DNA from: Bacteroides sp.
GTDB taxonomy: Bacteria; Bacteroidota; Bacteroidia; Bacteroidales; Bacteroidaceae
Length of the DNA: 64,000 bases
Direction: 5' to 3'
Assembly (NCBI GenBank): GCA_017471925.1
Contig: JAFURM010000029.1
Coordinates: 1 to 64,000, forward strand
The position numbers and the translations under genes were made by a program. The notes below the pieces were generated by a model. That model was given only the letters and a program-made list of their open reading frames with translations. It was not told the origin of the DNA and made no database searches. Shown here piece by piece: positions 52,246 through 61,140 of this stretch (position 1 is the first letter of the stretch; each line of letters begins with the position of its first letter).

Positions 52246-52276
52246 CAAAGATAGTGCAAATTGAGTTAATTGCAAA
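52246..52276 (-). promoter_or_regulatory. Promoter of the argS operon
   Basis: TTTG, 19-bp spacer and TATCTTTG on the minus strand: perfect consensus. Transcription would start near 52241, giving a leader of about 70 nt. Confidence 0.8.
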
Positions 52277-52440
52277 GCTGCAACCTGTAACATTTGTTGT
52301 TCCGTCGGGCATACTTGCGGGCTGCATCCGGTTCGCTCTGCCTCTTTTGTTGTTTATTTTATATATGTTTAAGGCGGCTTTAGAAGAAAGTCTGTTTCCG
52401 CTTTGTTTACATTGTATAGAATGCCTATGGCAATCGCTCC

Positions 52441-52501
52441 GTTTCTCACTGGCAATCGGGTGGTTTCTCACTGGCAATCGACCCGATTGCCAGTGAGAAA
52501 C
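52441..52501. repeat. 18-bp repeat in direct-direct-inverted order
   Basis: GTTTCTCACTGGCAATCG occurs at 52441-52458 and 52463-52480, and its exact reverse complement at 52484-52501. Either direct copy can pair with the inverted one, giving a hairpin with a 3-nt or a 25-nt loop. No T-run follows. Confidence 0.85.
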
Positions 52502-52836
52502 TGAACGTTCATCAAGTAGATTTTTAATGTTTTGATGGTCGAATTGTTACGAAATCTTCGTTTTATAGAAAAGACTGTGCATTATTTCTTTCTGGTGATG
52601 ATAAGATGTAAATCGAATGTGCGTAATAATTACTCTATTCATGAATGCTTCATCCATTGTTGTGCAGCAGAATCTTGGCCGCAGGATGTGCCGTATCGGA
52701 ATGGAAAACGCCCGTAGACCGACATATTACTACCGATTTTATACTTCGCTGATATTCATTGTGTTAGTAATAATAAGGCTTTGTGCGGGTTGTAAATGTT
52801 AGCACTTAGGTGTTCGTGGGCGTTGCGCTTGGGTGT
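52502..52836. other. AT-rich intergenic stretch without a recognisable gene
   Basis: The rest of the 668-bp gap between argS and the LolD gene holds short frames up to 61 codons without a domain or convincing ribosome-binding site. I see no clear promoter box, tRNA or terminator. Confidence 0.5.
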
Positions 52837-53490
52837 TTAACCCACCACCTCGCCATCCTTCAGGTGGATGGTGCGGTCGGTGGTGCGGGCAAGGGTTTCG
52901 TCGTGGGTGACGATGACGAAGGTTTGCCCCAGGCGGTTGCGCAGGTCAAAGAAGAGTTGGTGAAGTTCCTCCTTGTTGTGGCTGTCCAAACTGCCCGAAG
53001 GCTCGTCGGCCAGCACTACGGCCGGGCGGTTGATGAGGGCACGGGCCACGGCCACACGCTGCTTCTCGCCGCCCGACAGCTCGCTCGGCTTATGCGCCTC
53101 GCGGTCGCCAAGCCCCATGAGTTGCAGCATCTGACGGGCTTCTTCCTGTGCCTCGCTTCTGCCCTTGCCGGCGATGAAGGCGGGAATCATGACATTCTCC
53201 AAGGCCGTGAACTCAGGCAGCAGCTGATGAAACTGGAAGACAAAGCCGATGTGACGGTTGCGGAAGGCGGAGAGTTCCCTCTCCTTCAGGCGGGAGACCT
53301 CCACACCGTCAATCTGCACTGTCCCTGAATCGGGCCTGTCCAGCGTGCCTATGATTTGAAGCAATGTGGTCTTCCCGGCACCGCTGGGGCCTACGATGCT
53401 CACTACTTCGCCCTGACCTATCTCCAGGTCTATTCCGCGCAATACTTGCAGTGTGCCGAAACTCTTGGTGATTCCCTCTATTCGTATCAT
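52837..53490 (-). CDS. lolD: LolD-like ABC transporter ATPase
   Basis: A 217-residue ATPase. Walker A is [16 protein letters not shown], the signature [16 protein letters not shown], Walker [14 protein letters not shown], switch His in IVTHDETLA. The LolD/MacB group works with FtsX-type permeases. The permease at 18288-19514 is a candidate partner for lipoprotein release, though genes are 34 kb apart. Last gene of the purM operon, 28 bp after pyrF. Confidence 0.88.
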   Translation of the reverse strand: MIRIEGITKSFGTLQVLRGIDLEIGQGEVVSIVGPSGAGKTTLLQIIGTLDRPDSGTVQIDGVEVSRLKERELSAFRNRHIGFVFQFHQLLPEFTALENVMIPAFIAGKGRSEAQEEARQMLQLMGLGDREAHKPSELSGGEKQRVAVARALINRPAVVLADEPSGSLDSHNKEELHQLFFDLRNRLGQTFVIVTHDETLARTTDRTIHLKDGEVVG

Positions 53491-53518
53491 ATACGTTCTC
53501 CGCCGTTGTCCGTTTCTG

Positions 53519-54343
53519 TCACAGGATAGCTTTCAACTGTTCGGCCATCTGGGCCTGGACCTCTTGTGCGGCCTTGCGTGCGGCTGCAGCGAAGTTCTCG
53601 CTCTTGTCCACGTAGATGATGCCACGGCTGGAGTTCACGATGAGACCGCAAGTGCTGTTCATGCCATACTTGCATACCTCTTCCAATGAGCCGCCTTGTG
53701 CACCTACGCCGGGCACCAGCAGGAAGTGGTCGGGCACAATCTTGCGGATGTCCTCAAACGCACGGCCTTGGGTGGCACCTACCACATACATCATCTGCTC
53801 GTCGCCGGCCCACTCCTGGCTCTTGCGCAACACCTTTTCGAAGAGGCGTTCGCCCTGCGGGTCTTCCGTCAGCTGGAAGTCGTGCGAGCCCTTGTTGCTG
53901 GTCAGCGCCAGCAGGATGACCCATTTGCCTTCGTAGGTAAGGAACGGAGTCACCGAGTCTTCGCCCATGTAGGGGGCCACGGTCACGGAGTCAATGTTCA
54001 TCTCCTCGAAGAAGGTGCGGGCATACATGGCCGATGTGTTGCCGATGTCACCGCGCTTGGCGTCGGCAATGATGAACTGGTCGGGGTAGTTCTGCTTGAT
54101 GTATTCCACGGTCTTCTCGAAAGCAATCCATCCCTTCACACCCATGCTCTCATAGAAAGCCAGGTTGGGCTTGTAGGCAATGCAGAGGTCGGCCGTTGCG
54201 TCGATAATGGCCTTGTTGAATGCAAAGATGGGGTCTTCTTCCTTCAGCAGATGTTCGGGAATCTTCTTGATGTCGGTGTCAAGACCTACGCAGAGGAAGG
54301 ATTGCTTGCGTTTGATGTTTTCGAAGAGTTCTTGCTTATTCAT
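53519..54343 (-). CDS. pyrF: Orotidine 5'-phosphate decarboxylase, type 2
   Basis: A 274-residue enzyme for the last step of UMP synthesis. [36 protein letters not shown] and the catalytic [19 protein letters not shown] (Lys and Asp) are present, followed by [17 protein letters not shown] and [11 protein letters not shown] binding phosphate. The length and GNTSAMYA place it in the longer type 2 group. It lies between prfA (30 bp) and lolD (28 bp). Confidence 0.96.
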   Translation of the reverse strand: MNKQELFENIKRKQSFLCVGLDTDIKKIPEHLLKEEDPIFAFNKAIIDATADLCIAYKPNLAFYESMGVKGWIAFEKTVEYIKQNYPDQFIIADAKRGDIGNTSAMYARTFFEEMNIDSVTVAPYMGEDSVTPFLTYEGKWVILLALTSNKGSHDFQLTEDPQGERLFEKVLRKSQEWAGDEQMMYVVGATQGRAFEDIRKIVPDHFLLVPGVGAQGGSLEEVCKYGMNSTCGLIVNSSRGIIYVDKSENFAAAARKAAQEVQAQMAEQLKAIL

Positions 54344-54373
54344 AGCTTCTTTGATTTTTTATGTTTGATTGAT

Positions 54374-55486
54374 TTATAACTCGCTTTCTTTCAGTCGCTC
54401 CGCATTTTCGGCTACGATGAGGTGGTCGATGCAGTCCTGTATTTCACCGTCCATGAAGGCGGCCAGGTTGTAGATGGTGTAGTTGATGCGATGGTCGGTG
54501 ATGCGTCCCTGCGGATAGTTGTAGGTGCGGATTTTGGCCGAGCGGTCACCGGTGCTCACCATGGTCTTGCGCTTGGAGGCGATGTCGTCGATGTACTTCT
54601 GATGCTCCTTGTCGTAGATGAAGGTGCGCAGTCGGCTCAATGCCCGCTCCTTGTTCTTCGGCTGGTCACGCGTTTCAGTACACTCGATGAGTATCTCCTC
54701 TACCGTGCCGGTCAGGGGATTCTTCCAGTTGTAGCGCAGGCGCACGCCGGACTCCACCTTGTTCACGTTCTGTCCGCCGGCACCACCGCTTCGGAAGGTG
54801 TCCCACTTTATTTCGCCTTCGTTGATGACCACATCGAACTCTTCGGCTTCGGGCAACACGGCTACCGAGGCGGCCGAGGTATGTACGCGGCCTTGCGTCT
54901 CCGTGGCGGGCACACGCTGTACGCGGTGTACGCCCGACTCATATTTCAGGATGCCATAGACGCCTTCGCCCGTAACGGAGCAGATGATTTCCTTGAAACC
55001 GCCGGCTGCCCCCTCGTTGGCACTCGACACCTCTATCTTCCATCCTTTGATGTCGCAATACTTGGAGTACATGCGGAACAGGTCGCCGGCGAAGATGGCG
55101 GCTTCGTCACCGCCCGTGCCACCGCGTATTTCGAGGATGGCGTTGCGGCTGTCCTGCGGGTCGGCGGGTACGAGCAGCAGTTTGATTTGCTCTTCCAGCT
55201 CGGGCAGACGACTCTGGCAGGTGTCCAGCTCTTCGCGTGCCATGTCGCGCATTTCGGCATCATCTTCGTTGGCAATGATTTCCTTGGCCTCCTCAATGCC
55301 GTTCAGCACCTGTATGTATTCCTTGCGGGCTTCCATCAGGTCGCCCAGCTCCTTATATTCTTTCGTCAGCTTCACGTAACGCTTCTGGTCGGCAATCACA
55401 GCCGGGTCGGTAATCAGGGTAGATACCTCCTCAAAGCGTGCCACGAGACCGTCGAGCTTCTCCAATATGGTGTTGTTTTCTGCCAT
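54374..55486 (-). CDS. prfA: Peptide chain release factor 1
   Basis: A 370-residue release factor for UAA and UAG stops. The stop-reading tripeptide PAT is in RVPATETQGRVHTSAA and the GGQ motif in GGAGGQNVNKVESGVRL; the N-terminal coiled coil spans about residues 1-100. The usual partner gene prmC, which methylates the GGQ, is not adjacent. It lies 5 bp after purM. Confidence 0.96.
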   Translation of the reverse strand: MAENNTILEKLDGLVARFEEVSTLITDPAVIADQKRYVKLTKEYKELGDLMEARKEYIQVLNGIEEAKEIIANEDDAEMRDMAREELDTCQSRLPELEEQIKLLLVPADPQDSRNAILEIRGGTGGDEAAIFAGDLFRMYSKYCDIKGWKIEVSSANEGAAGGFKEIICSVTGEGVYGILKYESGVHRVQRVPATETQGRVHTSAASVAVLPEAEEFDVVINEGEIKWDTFRSGGAGGQNVNKVESGVRLRYNWKNPLTGTVEEILIECTETRDQPKNKERALSRLRTFIYDKEHQKYIDDIASKRKTMVSTGDRSAKIRTYNYPQGRITDHRINYTIYNLAAFMDGEIQDCIDHLIVAENAERLKESEL

Positions 55487-55491
55487 TCTTA

Positions 55492-56664
55492 TCAGTACTT
55501 GAACTCCCCAAACTCGCTCTTGATAATCAGTTCTTTCTGGCCTTCGCTCTCTTCGATGCGGCCGATGACCTGGGCATCGATGCCGAAGCTCTGGGAGATG
55601 GAGATGACCTCCTCGGCGTGCTCGGGAGAGAGGTAGACCTCCAAGCGGTGACCCATGTTGAACACCTTGTACATCTCTGCCCAGTCGGTGTTGCTCTGCT
55701 CCTTGATGGTCTTGAAGAGGGGAGGCACGGGGAAGAGATTGTCCTTCACCACGCGGCAGTTGTCGCCCACGAAGTGCAGCACCTTGGTTTGCGCACCGCC
55801 GGAGCAGTGCACCATGCCGTGAATATTTTTTCTCAGGTTATCCAATAATTTTTTCACTACGGGGGCGTAAGTACGCGTGGGTGAAAGCACCAGTTTGCCT
55901 GCATCCAGCGGGCTGCCTTCCACGCTGTCGGTCAGCTTCAGTCCACCGCTGTACACCAGCTCTTCGGGCACTCCTGCGTCATAGCTTTCGGGGTATTTCT
56001 CTGCCAGATACTTGCTGAACACGTCGTGGCGGGCCGAGGTCAGGCCATTGCTGCCCATACCGCCGTTGTATTCCTTCTCATAAGTGGCCTGTCCGTAAGA
56101 AGCGAGACCCACAATCACATCGCCCGGACGGATGTTGGCGTTGTTGATGACATCGCTGCGCTTCATGCGGCAGGTGACGGTGCTGTCCACGATGATGGTG
56201 CGCACCAGGTCGCCCACGTCGGCCGTCTCGCCACCGGTGGCATAGACACCGACTCCCATCTCGCGCAGTTCGGCCAGCAGTTCGTCCGTACCGTTGATGA
56301 TGGCGCTGATGACCTCGCCCGGCACCAACAGTTTGTTGCGTCCGATGGTGCTGCTGACCAGTATGTTGTCTACGGCTCCCACGCAGAGCAGGTCGTCAAT
56401 GTTCATGATGAGTGCGTCCTGTGCAATGCCTTTCCAGACGGAGAGGTCGCCCGTCTCCTTCCAGTACATATAGGCCAGCGAAGACTTGGTGCCCGCACCA
56501 TCGGCGTGCATGATGTTGCAATACTCGGGGTCTCCGCCCAGGATGTCGGGGATTATCTTACAGAAGGCTTGTGGATAAAGTCCTTTGTCGATGTTCTTGA
56601 TGGCATTGTGCACATCTTCTTTCGATGCGCTTACGCCACGCATCATGTATCGTTGGTTATTCAT
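55492..56664 (-). CDS. purM: Phosphoribosylformylglycinamidine cyclo-ligase (AIR synthase)
   Basis: A 390-residue enzyme of purine synthesis. IMHADGAGTKSSLAYMYWKE, ALIMNIDDLLCVGAVDNIL and GVYATGGETADVGDLVRTI are the ATP- and substrate-binding segments of the PurM fold, and RPGDVIVGLASYG opens the C-terminal domain. The family in Bacteroidetes is slightly longer than in E. coli (345). First gene of the purM-prfA-pyrF-lolD operon, with a TATCTTTG box 26 bp upstream. Confidence 0.94.
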   Translation of the reverse strand: MNNQRYMMRGVSASKEDVHNAIKNIDKGLYPQAFCKIIPDILGGDPEYCNIMHADGAGTKSSLAYMYWKETGDLSVWKGIAQDALIMNIDDLLCVGAVDNILVSSTIGRNKLLVPGEVISAIINGTDELLAELREMGVGVYATGGETADVGDLVRTIIVDSTVTCRMKRSDVINNANIRPGDVIVGLASYGQATYEKEYNGGMGSNGLTSARHDVFSKYLAEKYPESYDAGVPEELVYSGGLKLTDSVEGSPLDAGKLVLSPTRTYAPVVKKLLDNLRKNIHGMVHCSGGAQTKVLHFVGDNCRVVKDNLFPVPPLFKTIKEQSNTDWAEMYKVFNMGHRLEVYLSPEHAEEVISISQSFGIDAQVIGRIEESEGQKELIIKSEFGEFKY

Positions 56665-56689
56665 GAGTAAGTTGTTTTATTAAGCGTTG

Positions 56690-56697
56690 CAAAGATA
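56690..56697 (-). promoter_or_regulatory. -7 box (TATCTTTG) for the purM operon
   Basis: Exact TAnnTTTG on the minus strand, 26 bp before the start. A partial GTTG at about 21 bp upstream may serve as -33. Confidence 0.6.
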
Positions 56698-56751
56698 GCA
56701 AAGTTTATTCGTTCTCGCCAACAGGAAGGAGGGTAATCAGGTGTCGGGGCC

Positions 56752-57333
56752 TTAGAATTCCACGACCGGTGCCTTGTCGGCCCCCTCTTGAGCGGCAAAA
56801 TAGGGACGCTTGTCGAAGCCGAAGATGGCGGCCAGGATGTTCTTGGGGAAGCGGCGGATGGCGGTGTTATAGGCTTGTGCCGTATCGTTGAACTGTTTGC
56901 GGGCCACTGTGATGCGGTTTTCGGTTCCCTCCAGCTGGGCCTGCAGCTCCAGGAAGTTCTGGTTGGCTTTCAGGTCGGGATAGTTCTCTGTCAGAGCGAG
57001 GAGTTTGCCCAAGGCGCTGGTAACCTGGCCTTGTGCCTGCTGGTACTCGGCCAACTTCTCAGGCGTGAGGTCTTCCGCATTGACGGTGATTTGCGTAGCC
57101 TTGCTGCGGGCTTCGATGACACCTTCCAGGGTCTCCTTTTCGTGGGCGGCATAGCCCTTCACGGTATTCACGAGGTTGGGGATGAGGTCGGCACGGCGTT
57201 GATACTGTGTCTCCACGTTGCTCCATTGACCGCTGACTCCTTCTTCCATACTTACCAGGCCGTTATATCCACTGATGGCCCAAATGGCAACGACGGCCAC
57301 TGCTACAATCCAAATGATGGTTGACTTTTTCAT
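56752..57333 (-). CDS. LemA family membrane protein
   Basis: A 193-residue protein with one N-terminal membrane helix (residues 5-22) and a helical bundle facing the periplasm. YNGLVSMEEGVSGQWSNVETQYQRRADLIPNLVN is the family signature. Function unknown; LemA genes usually neighbour TPM-domain proteins, as here (29 bp downstream of one). Last gene of the phoH operon. Confidence 0.93.
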   Translation of the reverse strand: MKKSTIIWIVAVAVVAIWAISGYNGLVSMEEGVSGQWSNVETQYQRRADLIPNLVNTVKGYAAHEKETLEGVIEARSKATQITVNAEDLTPEKLAEYQQAQGQVTSALGKLLALTENYPDLKANQNFLELQAQLEGTENRITVARKQFNDTAQAYNTAIRRFPKNILAAIFGFDKRPYFAAQEGADKAPVVEF

Positions 57334-57362
57334 TCTTTTTAATTGATAGTTGATAATTGGGC

Positions 57363-58274
57363 TTAGAAGCGGCTTCCAGCTCCGCCGCCACCGGACATGC
57401 CTCCCCCAAAGCTGCCGCCGCTGAAACCTCCTCCTCCGAAGCCACCGCCAAAGCCACGACCTCCGAAGATGACGGGGCCTGCACCGCTGCCGCCACGGTA
57501 GTTTTCGTCATAGGAGTTTTGCCGCCGGGTCACTACATGGCCGCATGAACGGCAGACGTAGGTCACGTCCTCGGCTTTCACCCCGCCCCGGCGATAGACC
57601 AGCTGACTGGCTGTGCGCTGCAGTTCGTGCTTGCCGCAGTTGGGACACTTGTTGGCACTTCTCACGGCCAGCCAGACGATGACGCATCCCACTGCAATGA
57701 AGCCCAAAAACATGCAAAGCGCAATCCACAGACTTTCATCTTCCTCTGCTGCCGTGTCGTTCTCCATGGAGCCGTCCAGGCGGGCACATACGGCACGCAC
57801 TCCGGCCACCATGCCCTCGTCCCAACGGTTGTCCCGCAGATAGGGAATCATGGCTTGTGTCTGGATGCGCTTGCAGATGGCGTCGGGCAGGATGCCTTCC
57901 AGCCCGTAGCCTGTGACAAACTGGATGCAGCGTTGGTCGGTGACCAACAGGATGACCAGCCCGTTGTCCTTCCCTTTCTTGCCCACACCCCAACTGTTGA
58001 ACAGCCTGTGGGCGAAGTCGAAGCACTCCTCCTGACCGATGCTTGGCAACACGGCCACTACGGTTTCAATCCCCGTCTGCTGCTCAAGGGCATAGAGCAT
58101 ACGGTCAATGCTGTCGCAGGCGGCAGTCGAAAGAATGCCGGCCGGGTTGCAGGCATAACGCCGTGCATCCTGCAGGTGTACCTTGGGAATATTCTCTGTG
58201 GTATAGACCTCTTGCGTATGTCCCCATGCTAGCATTATGCCCAGCATGCAAAGGAGAAGTGCCATCCGTTTCAT
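57363..58274 (-). CDS. TPM-domain membrane protein with zinc ribbon (YgcG-like)
   Basis: A 303-residue protein: signal peptide, TPM domain (about residues 40-165: ALEQQTGIETVVAVLPSIG, SWGVGKKGKDNGLVILLVTD, QFVTGYGLEGILPD), a membrane helix near 185-205, a zinc ribbon with two CxxC pairs (CPNCG, CRSCG), and a Gly-rich tail with a GGGFSGGSFGGG-like repeat. TPM proteins are linked to membrane-protein or photosystem repair in plants; the bacterial role is unknown. Partner of LemA by position. Confidence 0.92.
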   Translation of the reverse strand: MKRMALLLCMLGIMLAWGHTQEVYTTENIPKVHLQDARRYACNPAGILSTAACDSIDRMLYALEQQTGIETVVAVLPSIGQEECFDFAHRLFNSWGVGKKGKDNGLVILLVTDQRCIQFVTGYGLEGILPDAICKRIQTQAMIPYLRDNRWDEGMVAGVRAVCARLDGSMENDTAAEEDESLWIALCMFLGFIAVGCVIVWLAVRSANKCPNCGKHELQRTASQLVYRRGGVKAEDVTYVCRSCGHVVTRRQNSYDENYRGGSGAGPVIFGGRGFGGGFGGGGFSGGSFGGGMSGGGGAGSRF

Positions 58275-58302
58275 AAGCCTTATCTCTGTTTTTGATTGAT
58301 GT

Positions 58303-59316
58303 TCAGTCCATATATTTCTCTACAAACGCACGCACCCGTTGTGCATACTCTTCGGGATAGTCCTTGCAGGCATGGGCGTGGCCCACACCGGGTACCACCC
58401 ATAGCTCCTTGTCACCCGCCTTGGTGTCATAGAGCGGATAGACCATGCGGGTGGGGACGAAGTCGTCCTTGTCGCCATGAATGAAGAGCATGGGACGGGT
58501 GGACTTCTTCAGCTGCTTCAGGGCCGAGGCTTCGCTGAAGCTCCAGCCATACTCCAGCCGGCACAATAGGTTAGTGACGTGCATCAGGGGAAAAGCGGGC
58601 AGGGAAAAGCGGGCCTTCAGCTCGGAGGCAAACTCGTCCCACACCGAGGTGTAGCCACAGTCCTCCACAAAGCATTTCACGTAGGGCATCTGCCACAGGC
58701 CATGCTCCACCTCTCCGGCCACCATCATTGTCGTGGCGGCTCCCATGGAGATGCCGTGTACCACCATCTGCGTACCGGTGCTGCGATAGGTCGTGCTGTC
58801 GCCCTCTCCCACCTCCTCGTTGTGGCGGCCAAAGAGTTCGTCGGCCCTTTCCATCCATTGCAGCACGTCTATGCGGTCTTTCCATCCCATCCGTATGGCA
58901 TCGCCTCCGCTCTGCCCGTGGGCATAGAGGTCGGGCAGCAGCACGTTGAATCCCATCATCTTATTATATATATAGGCCACCATCAGCATACGGATGGCAT
59001 TGTCGGTGTAGCCGTGCACGATGACGGCTGTGCGGCGTGTGGGTACGGCACCGGCTATGTAGAGCGCATGCAGATTCACCCCTTCATGGCTTTCCATGTA
59101 AAGCTCGCCCAAGGCTCCCGCCTGTTGCAGGCTGTCCACCCACTCCACGAGATGGGGATAGGTCGTGAACATATACTCCAGCGACCCCTGCACATCGCGG
59201 CTGCGGGCCAGGCCCTCAGGTCTTAGTGAGTAGCCCAGCATGTAGTAGCCACCGCCCGTCAGCAACAGGGCCAGGAGGATTACCGTCCATAAGGTGTATC
59301 TGATGCCTTTCTTCAT
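58303..59316 (-). CDS. Alpha/beta hydrolase, membrane-anchored
   Basis: A 337-residue protein. I start at 59316 because the ATG overlaps the aroE stop as ATGA; an earlier in-frame start would lie within aroE. One N-terminal helix (about residues 5-27) anchors it. The hydrolase fold shows the oxyanion HGYTDNA, nucleophile Ser in VVHGISMGAATT, Asp region FIHGDKDDFVP and His in VPGVGHAHACKD. It resembles BAAT/DUF2920-like and BD-FAE-type esterases; substrate unknown. Cotranscribed with aroE upstream and TPM downstream (28 bp). Confidence 0.9.
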   Translation of the reverse strand: MKKGIRYTLWTVILLALLLTGGGYYMLGYSLRPEGLARSRDVQGSLEYMFTTYPHLVEWVDSLQQAGALGELYMESHEGVNLHALYIAGAVPTRRTAVIVHGYTDNAIRMLMVAYIYNKMMGFNVLLPDLYAHGQSGGDAIRMGWKDRIDVLQWMERADELFGRHNEEVGEGDSTTYRSTGTQMVVHGISMGAATTMMVAGEVEHGLWQMPYVKCFVEDCGYTSVWDEFASELKARFSLPAFPLMHVTNLLCRLEYGWSFSEASALKQLKKSTRPMLFIHGDKDDFVPTRMVYPLYDTKAGDKELWVVPGVGHAHACKDYPEEYAQRVRAFVEKYMD

Positions 59317-60056
59317 TGTTGCCAAATCTCCCATGCGGCAAAGGCCTGCAGCAACAGCATCTCCAGTCCGTTCTTCACCACTGCGCCATGCTCCATGCCC
59401 TTCTTCATGAAGAGGGTCTCGTTGGGATTGTACAACAAGTCATAAAGCAGATGGTTCGGTGTGAGACATTCGTAGAGAATGCCGGGGCAATAGTCCACCT
59501 TGGGATACATGCCCAGCGGCGTGGTGTTTACGATGACCGTGTGTTCGGCCATGATTTCAGGGGTCAGCTCTTCGTAGGTCAGCATCCCCTTCTTCTTGGT
59601 GCGTGACACGAAGGTGGAGGAGATATCCAGATTCTCCAGTCCTCGCCATACGGCCTTGGAGGCACCGCCCGTACCCAGGATAAGTGCCTTTTTGTGATGA
59701 GGCTGCAGCAACGGCTCAATGCTTTGCGTGAAACCGATGATGTCCGAGTTATAGCCCACCAACTTCACTTTTCCCCTGGGCGAGCGCACTATCTTGATGA
59801 CGTTCACTGCCCCAATCTTGGCGGCATCCTTGTCCAGCTCATCTAAGAAGGGTATCACCTGCTCCTTATAGGGAATGGTCACGTTCAATCCGCACAGGTT
59901 GGGATTTTCGCCTATCACCTGCATGAAGTCATTGATGGAGGGAATCTCGAAGTTCACGTATTCCGCATCAATGCCTTCCGCTGCAAATTTCTCATTGAAA
60001 TATCCGATGGAGAACGAGTGCTTCAACGGATAGCCTATCAAGCCGTATTTGTCCAT
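59313..60056 (-). CDS. aroE: Shikimate dehydrogenase
   Basis: A 247-residue NADPH-dependent enzyme reducing 3-dehydroshikimate. YGLIGYPLKHSFSIGYF binds shikimate, the catalytic Lys is in NVTIPYKEQVIPFLDE, and ILGTGGASKAVW is the cofactor-binding Gly loop. At 247 residues it is about 25 shorter than E. coli AroE, normal for Bacteroidetes. It lies 7 bp after purC and overlaps the hydrolase start by 4 bp. Confidence 0.95.
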   Translation of the reverse strand: MDKYGLIGYPLKHSFSIGYFNEKFAAEGIDAEYVNFEIPSINDFMQVIGENPNLCGLNVTIPYKEQVIPFLDELDKDAAKIGAVNVIKIVRSPRGKVKLVGYNSDIIGFTQSIEPLLQPHHKKALILGTGGASKAVWRGLENLDISSTFVSRTKKKGMLTYEELTPEIMAEHTVIVNTTPLGMYPKVDYCPGILYECLTPNHLLYDLLYNPNETLFMKKGMEHGAVVKNGLEMLLLQAFAAWEIWQQ

Positions 60057-60063
60057 GCTGTTT

Positions 60064-61002
60064 TTACTTCAAATAGTCCGTTACGTTCTTCTCGATGCGT
60101 GTGGCGATGTCTTCGCACTCTTCGCGCACGAACTTCTCGCCGGTGATGTGCTCGTACAGTTCGATGTAGCGTTCGCTGATGCTGTTCACGATTTCGTCGG
60201 TCATTTCGGGCACCTGCTGTCCCTCCTTGCCTTGGAATCCGTTGTCCATCAGCCACTCGCGCACGAATTCCTTGCTGAGCTGCTTCTGCGGCTCACCCTT
60301 GGCAAAACGCTCTTCGTAGCCTTCGCTGTAGAAGTAGCGGCTGCTGTCGGGGGTGTGTATTTCGTCCATCAGGTAGATGGTGCCGTTGTGCTTGCCGAAC
60401 TCATACTTGGTGTCTACCAGGATGAGGCCACGCTCGGCGGCAATCTCCGTGCCACGCTTGAAGAGTGCCAGGGTGTATTGCTCTAACAGGGCATACTCTT
60501 CGGGAGTGGCCAGGCCCTTGGCCAGGATTTCCTCCTTGCTGATGTCGGCATCGTGCTCACCGATTTCGGCCTTGGTTGTCGGGGTGATGATGGGCTCGGG
60601 GAACTTCTGGTTCTCCTTCATGCCTTCGGGCAGACGGACACCGCATATCTCGCGCACGCCGCTCTTGTAGGCACGCCAAGCCGAACCGCAGAGGTAGCCG
60701 CGTACAATCATCTCCACCGGGAAACCCTCGCACATCACGCCTACCGTCACCATCGGGTCGGGCGTAGCCAGTTTCCAGTTGGGGCAGATGTCAGTCGTGG
60801 CATCCAGGAACTTGGCGGCAATCTGATTCAGCATCTGTCCCTTGAAGGGAATGCCCTTGGGCAGGATTACATCGAAGGCCGAAATGCGGTCGGTTGCTAC
60901 CATCACGAGCTTGTCGCCCATGTTATACACGTCACGAACCTTGCCGTGATAAACTCCCACCTGTCCGGGGAAGTTGAACTCTGTTGCTGTTAATGCGTTC
61001 AT
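60064..61002 (-). CDS. purC: SAICAR synthase
   Basis: A 312-residue purine enzyme joining aspartate to [29 protein letters not shown] is split across the ATP loop (the GKVRDVY motif), [22 protein letters not shown] and [11 protein letters not shown] are typical. The length matches the longer form seen in yeast and Bacteroidetes, not the 240-residue E. coli one. It lies 79 bp after phoH, a gap filled by a GC-rich repeat, and 7 bp before aroE. Confidence 0.95.
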   Translation of the reverse strand: MNALTATEFNFPGQVGVYHGKVRDVYNMGDKLVMVATDRISAFDVILPKGIPFKGQMLNQIAAKFLDATTDICPNWKLATPDPMVTVGVMCEGFPVEMIVRGYLCGSAWRAYKSGVREICGVRLPEGMKENQKFPEPIITPTTKAEIGEHDADISKEEILAKGLATPEEYALLEQYTLALFKRGTEIAAERGLILVDTKYEFGKHNGTIYLMDEIHTPDSSRYFYSEGYEERFAKGEPQKQLSKEFVREWLMDNGFQGKEGQQVPEMTDEIVNSISERYIELYEHITGEKFVREECEDIATRIEKNVTDYLK

Positions 61003-61020
61003 ATTGTTTGATTATTAGAA

Positions 61021-61140
61021 GCCCCCCTCTAACTCCCCCCGGAGGGGGGGAGGACTTGGTTGTTACATATTATATTTATTACTATTCTTGTGGTATGGAG
61101 TTTTCCTCCTCTCCCCCTCTGGGGGAGTCGGAGGGGGCTC
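61021..61140. repeat. GC-rich inverted pair at the phoH 3' end
   Basis: A C-run/G-run element with the core CTCCCCCCGGAGGGGGGG (61021-61054) has an inverted, imperfect copy at 61105-61140, separated by an AT-rich 50 bp. The second copy lies within the last codons of phoH. Each copy also folds on itself. Confidence 0.75.

Noticed and set aside
52532-52802. Short plus-strand frames upstream of the LolD gene
   Set aside because: About 61 codons each, overlapping, Cys- and Ile-rich, with no ribosome-binding site or family resemblance.
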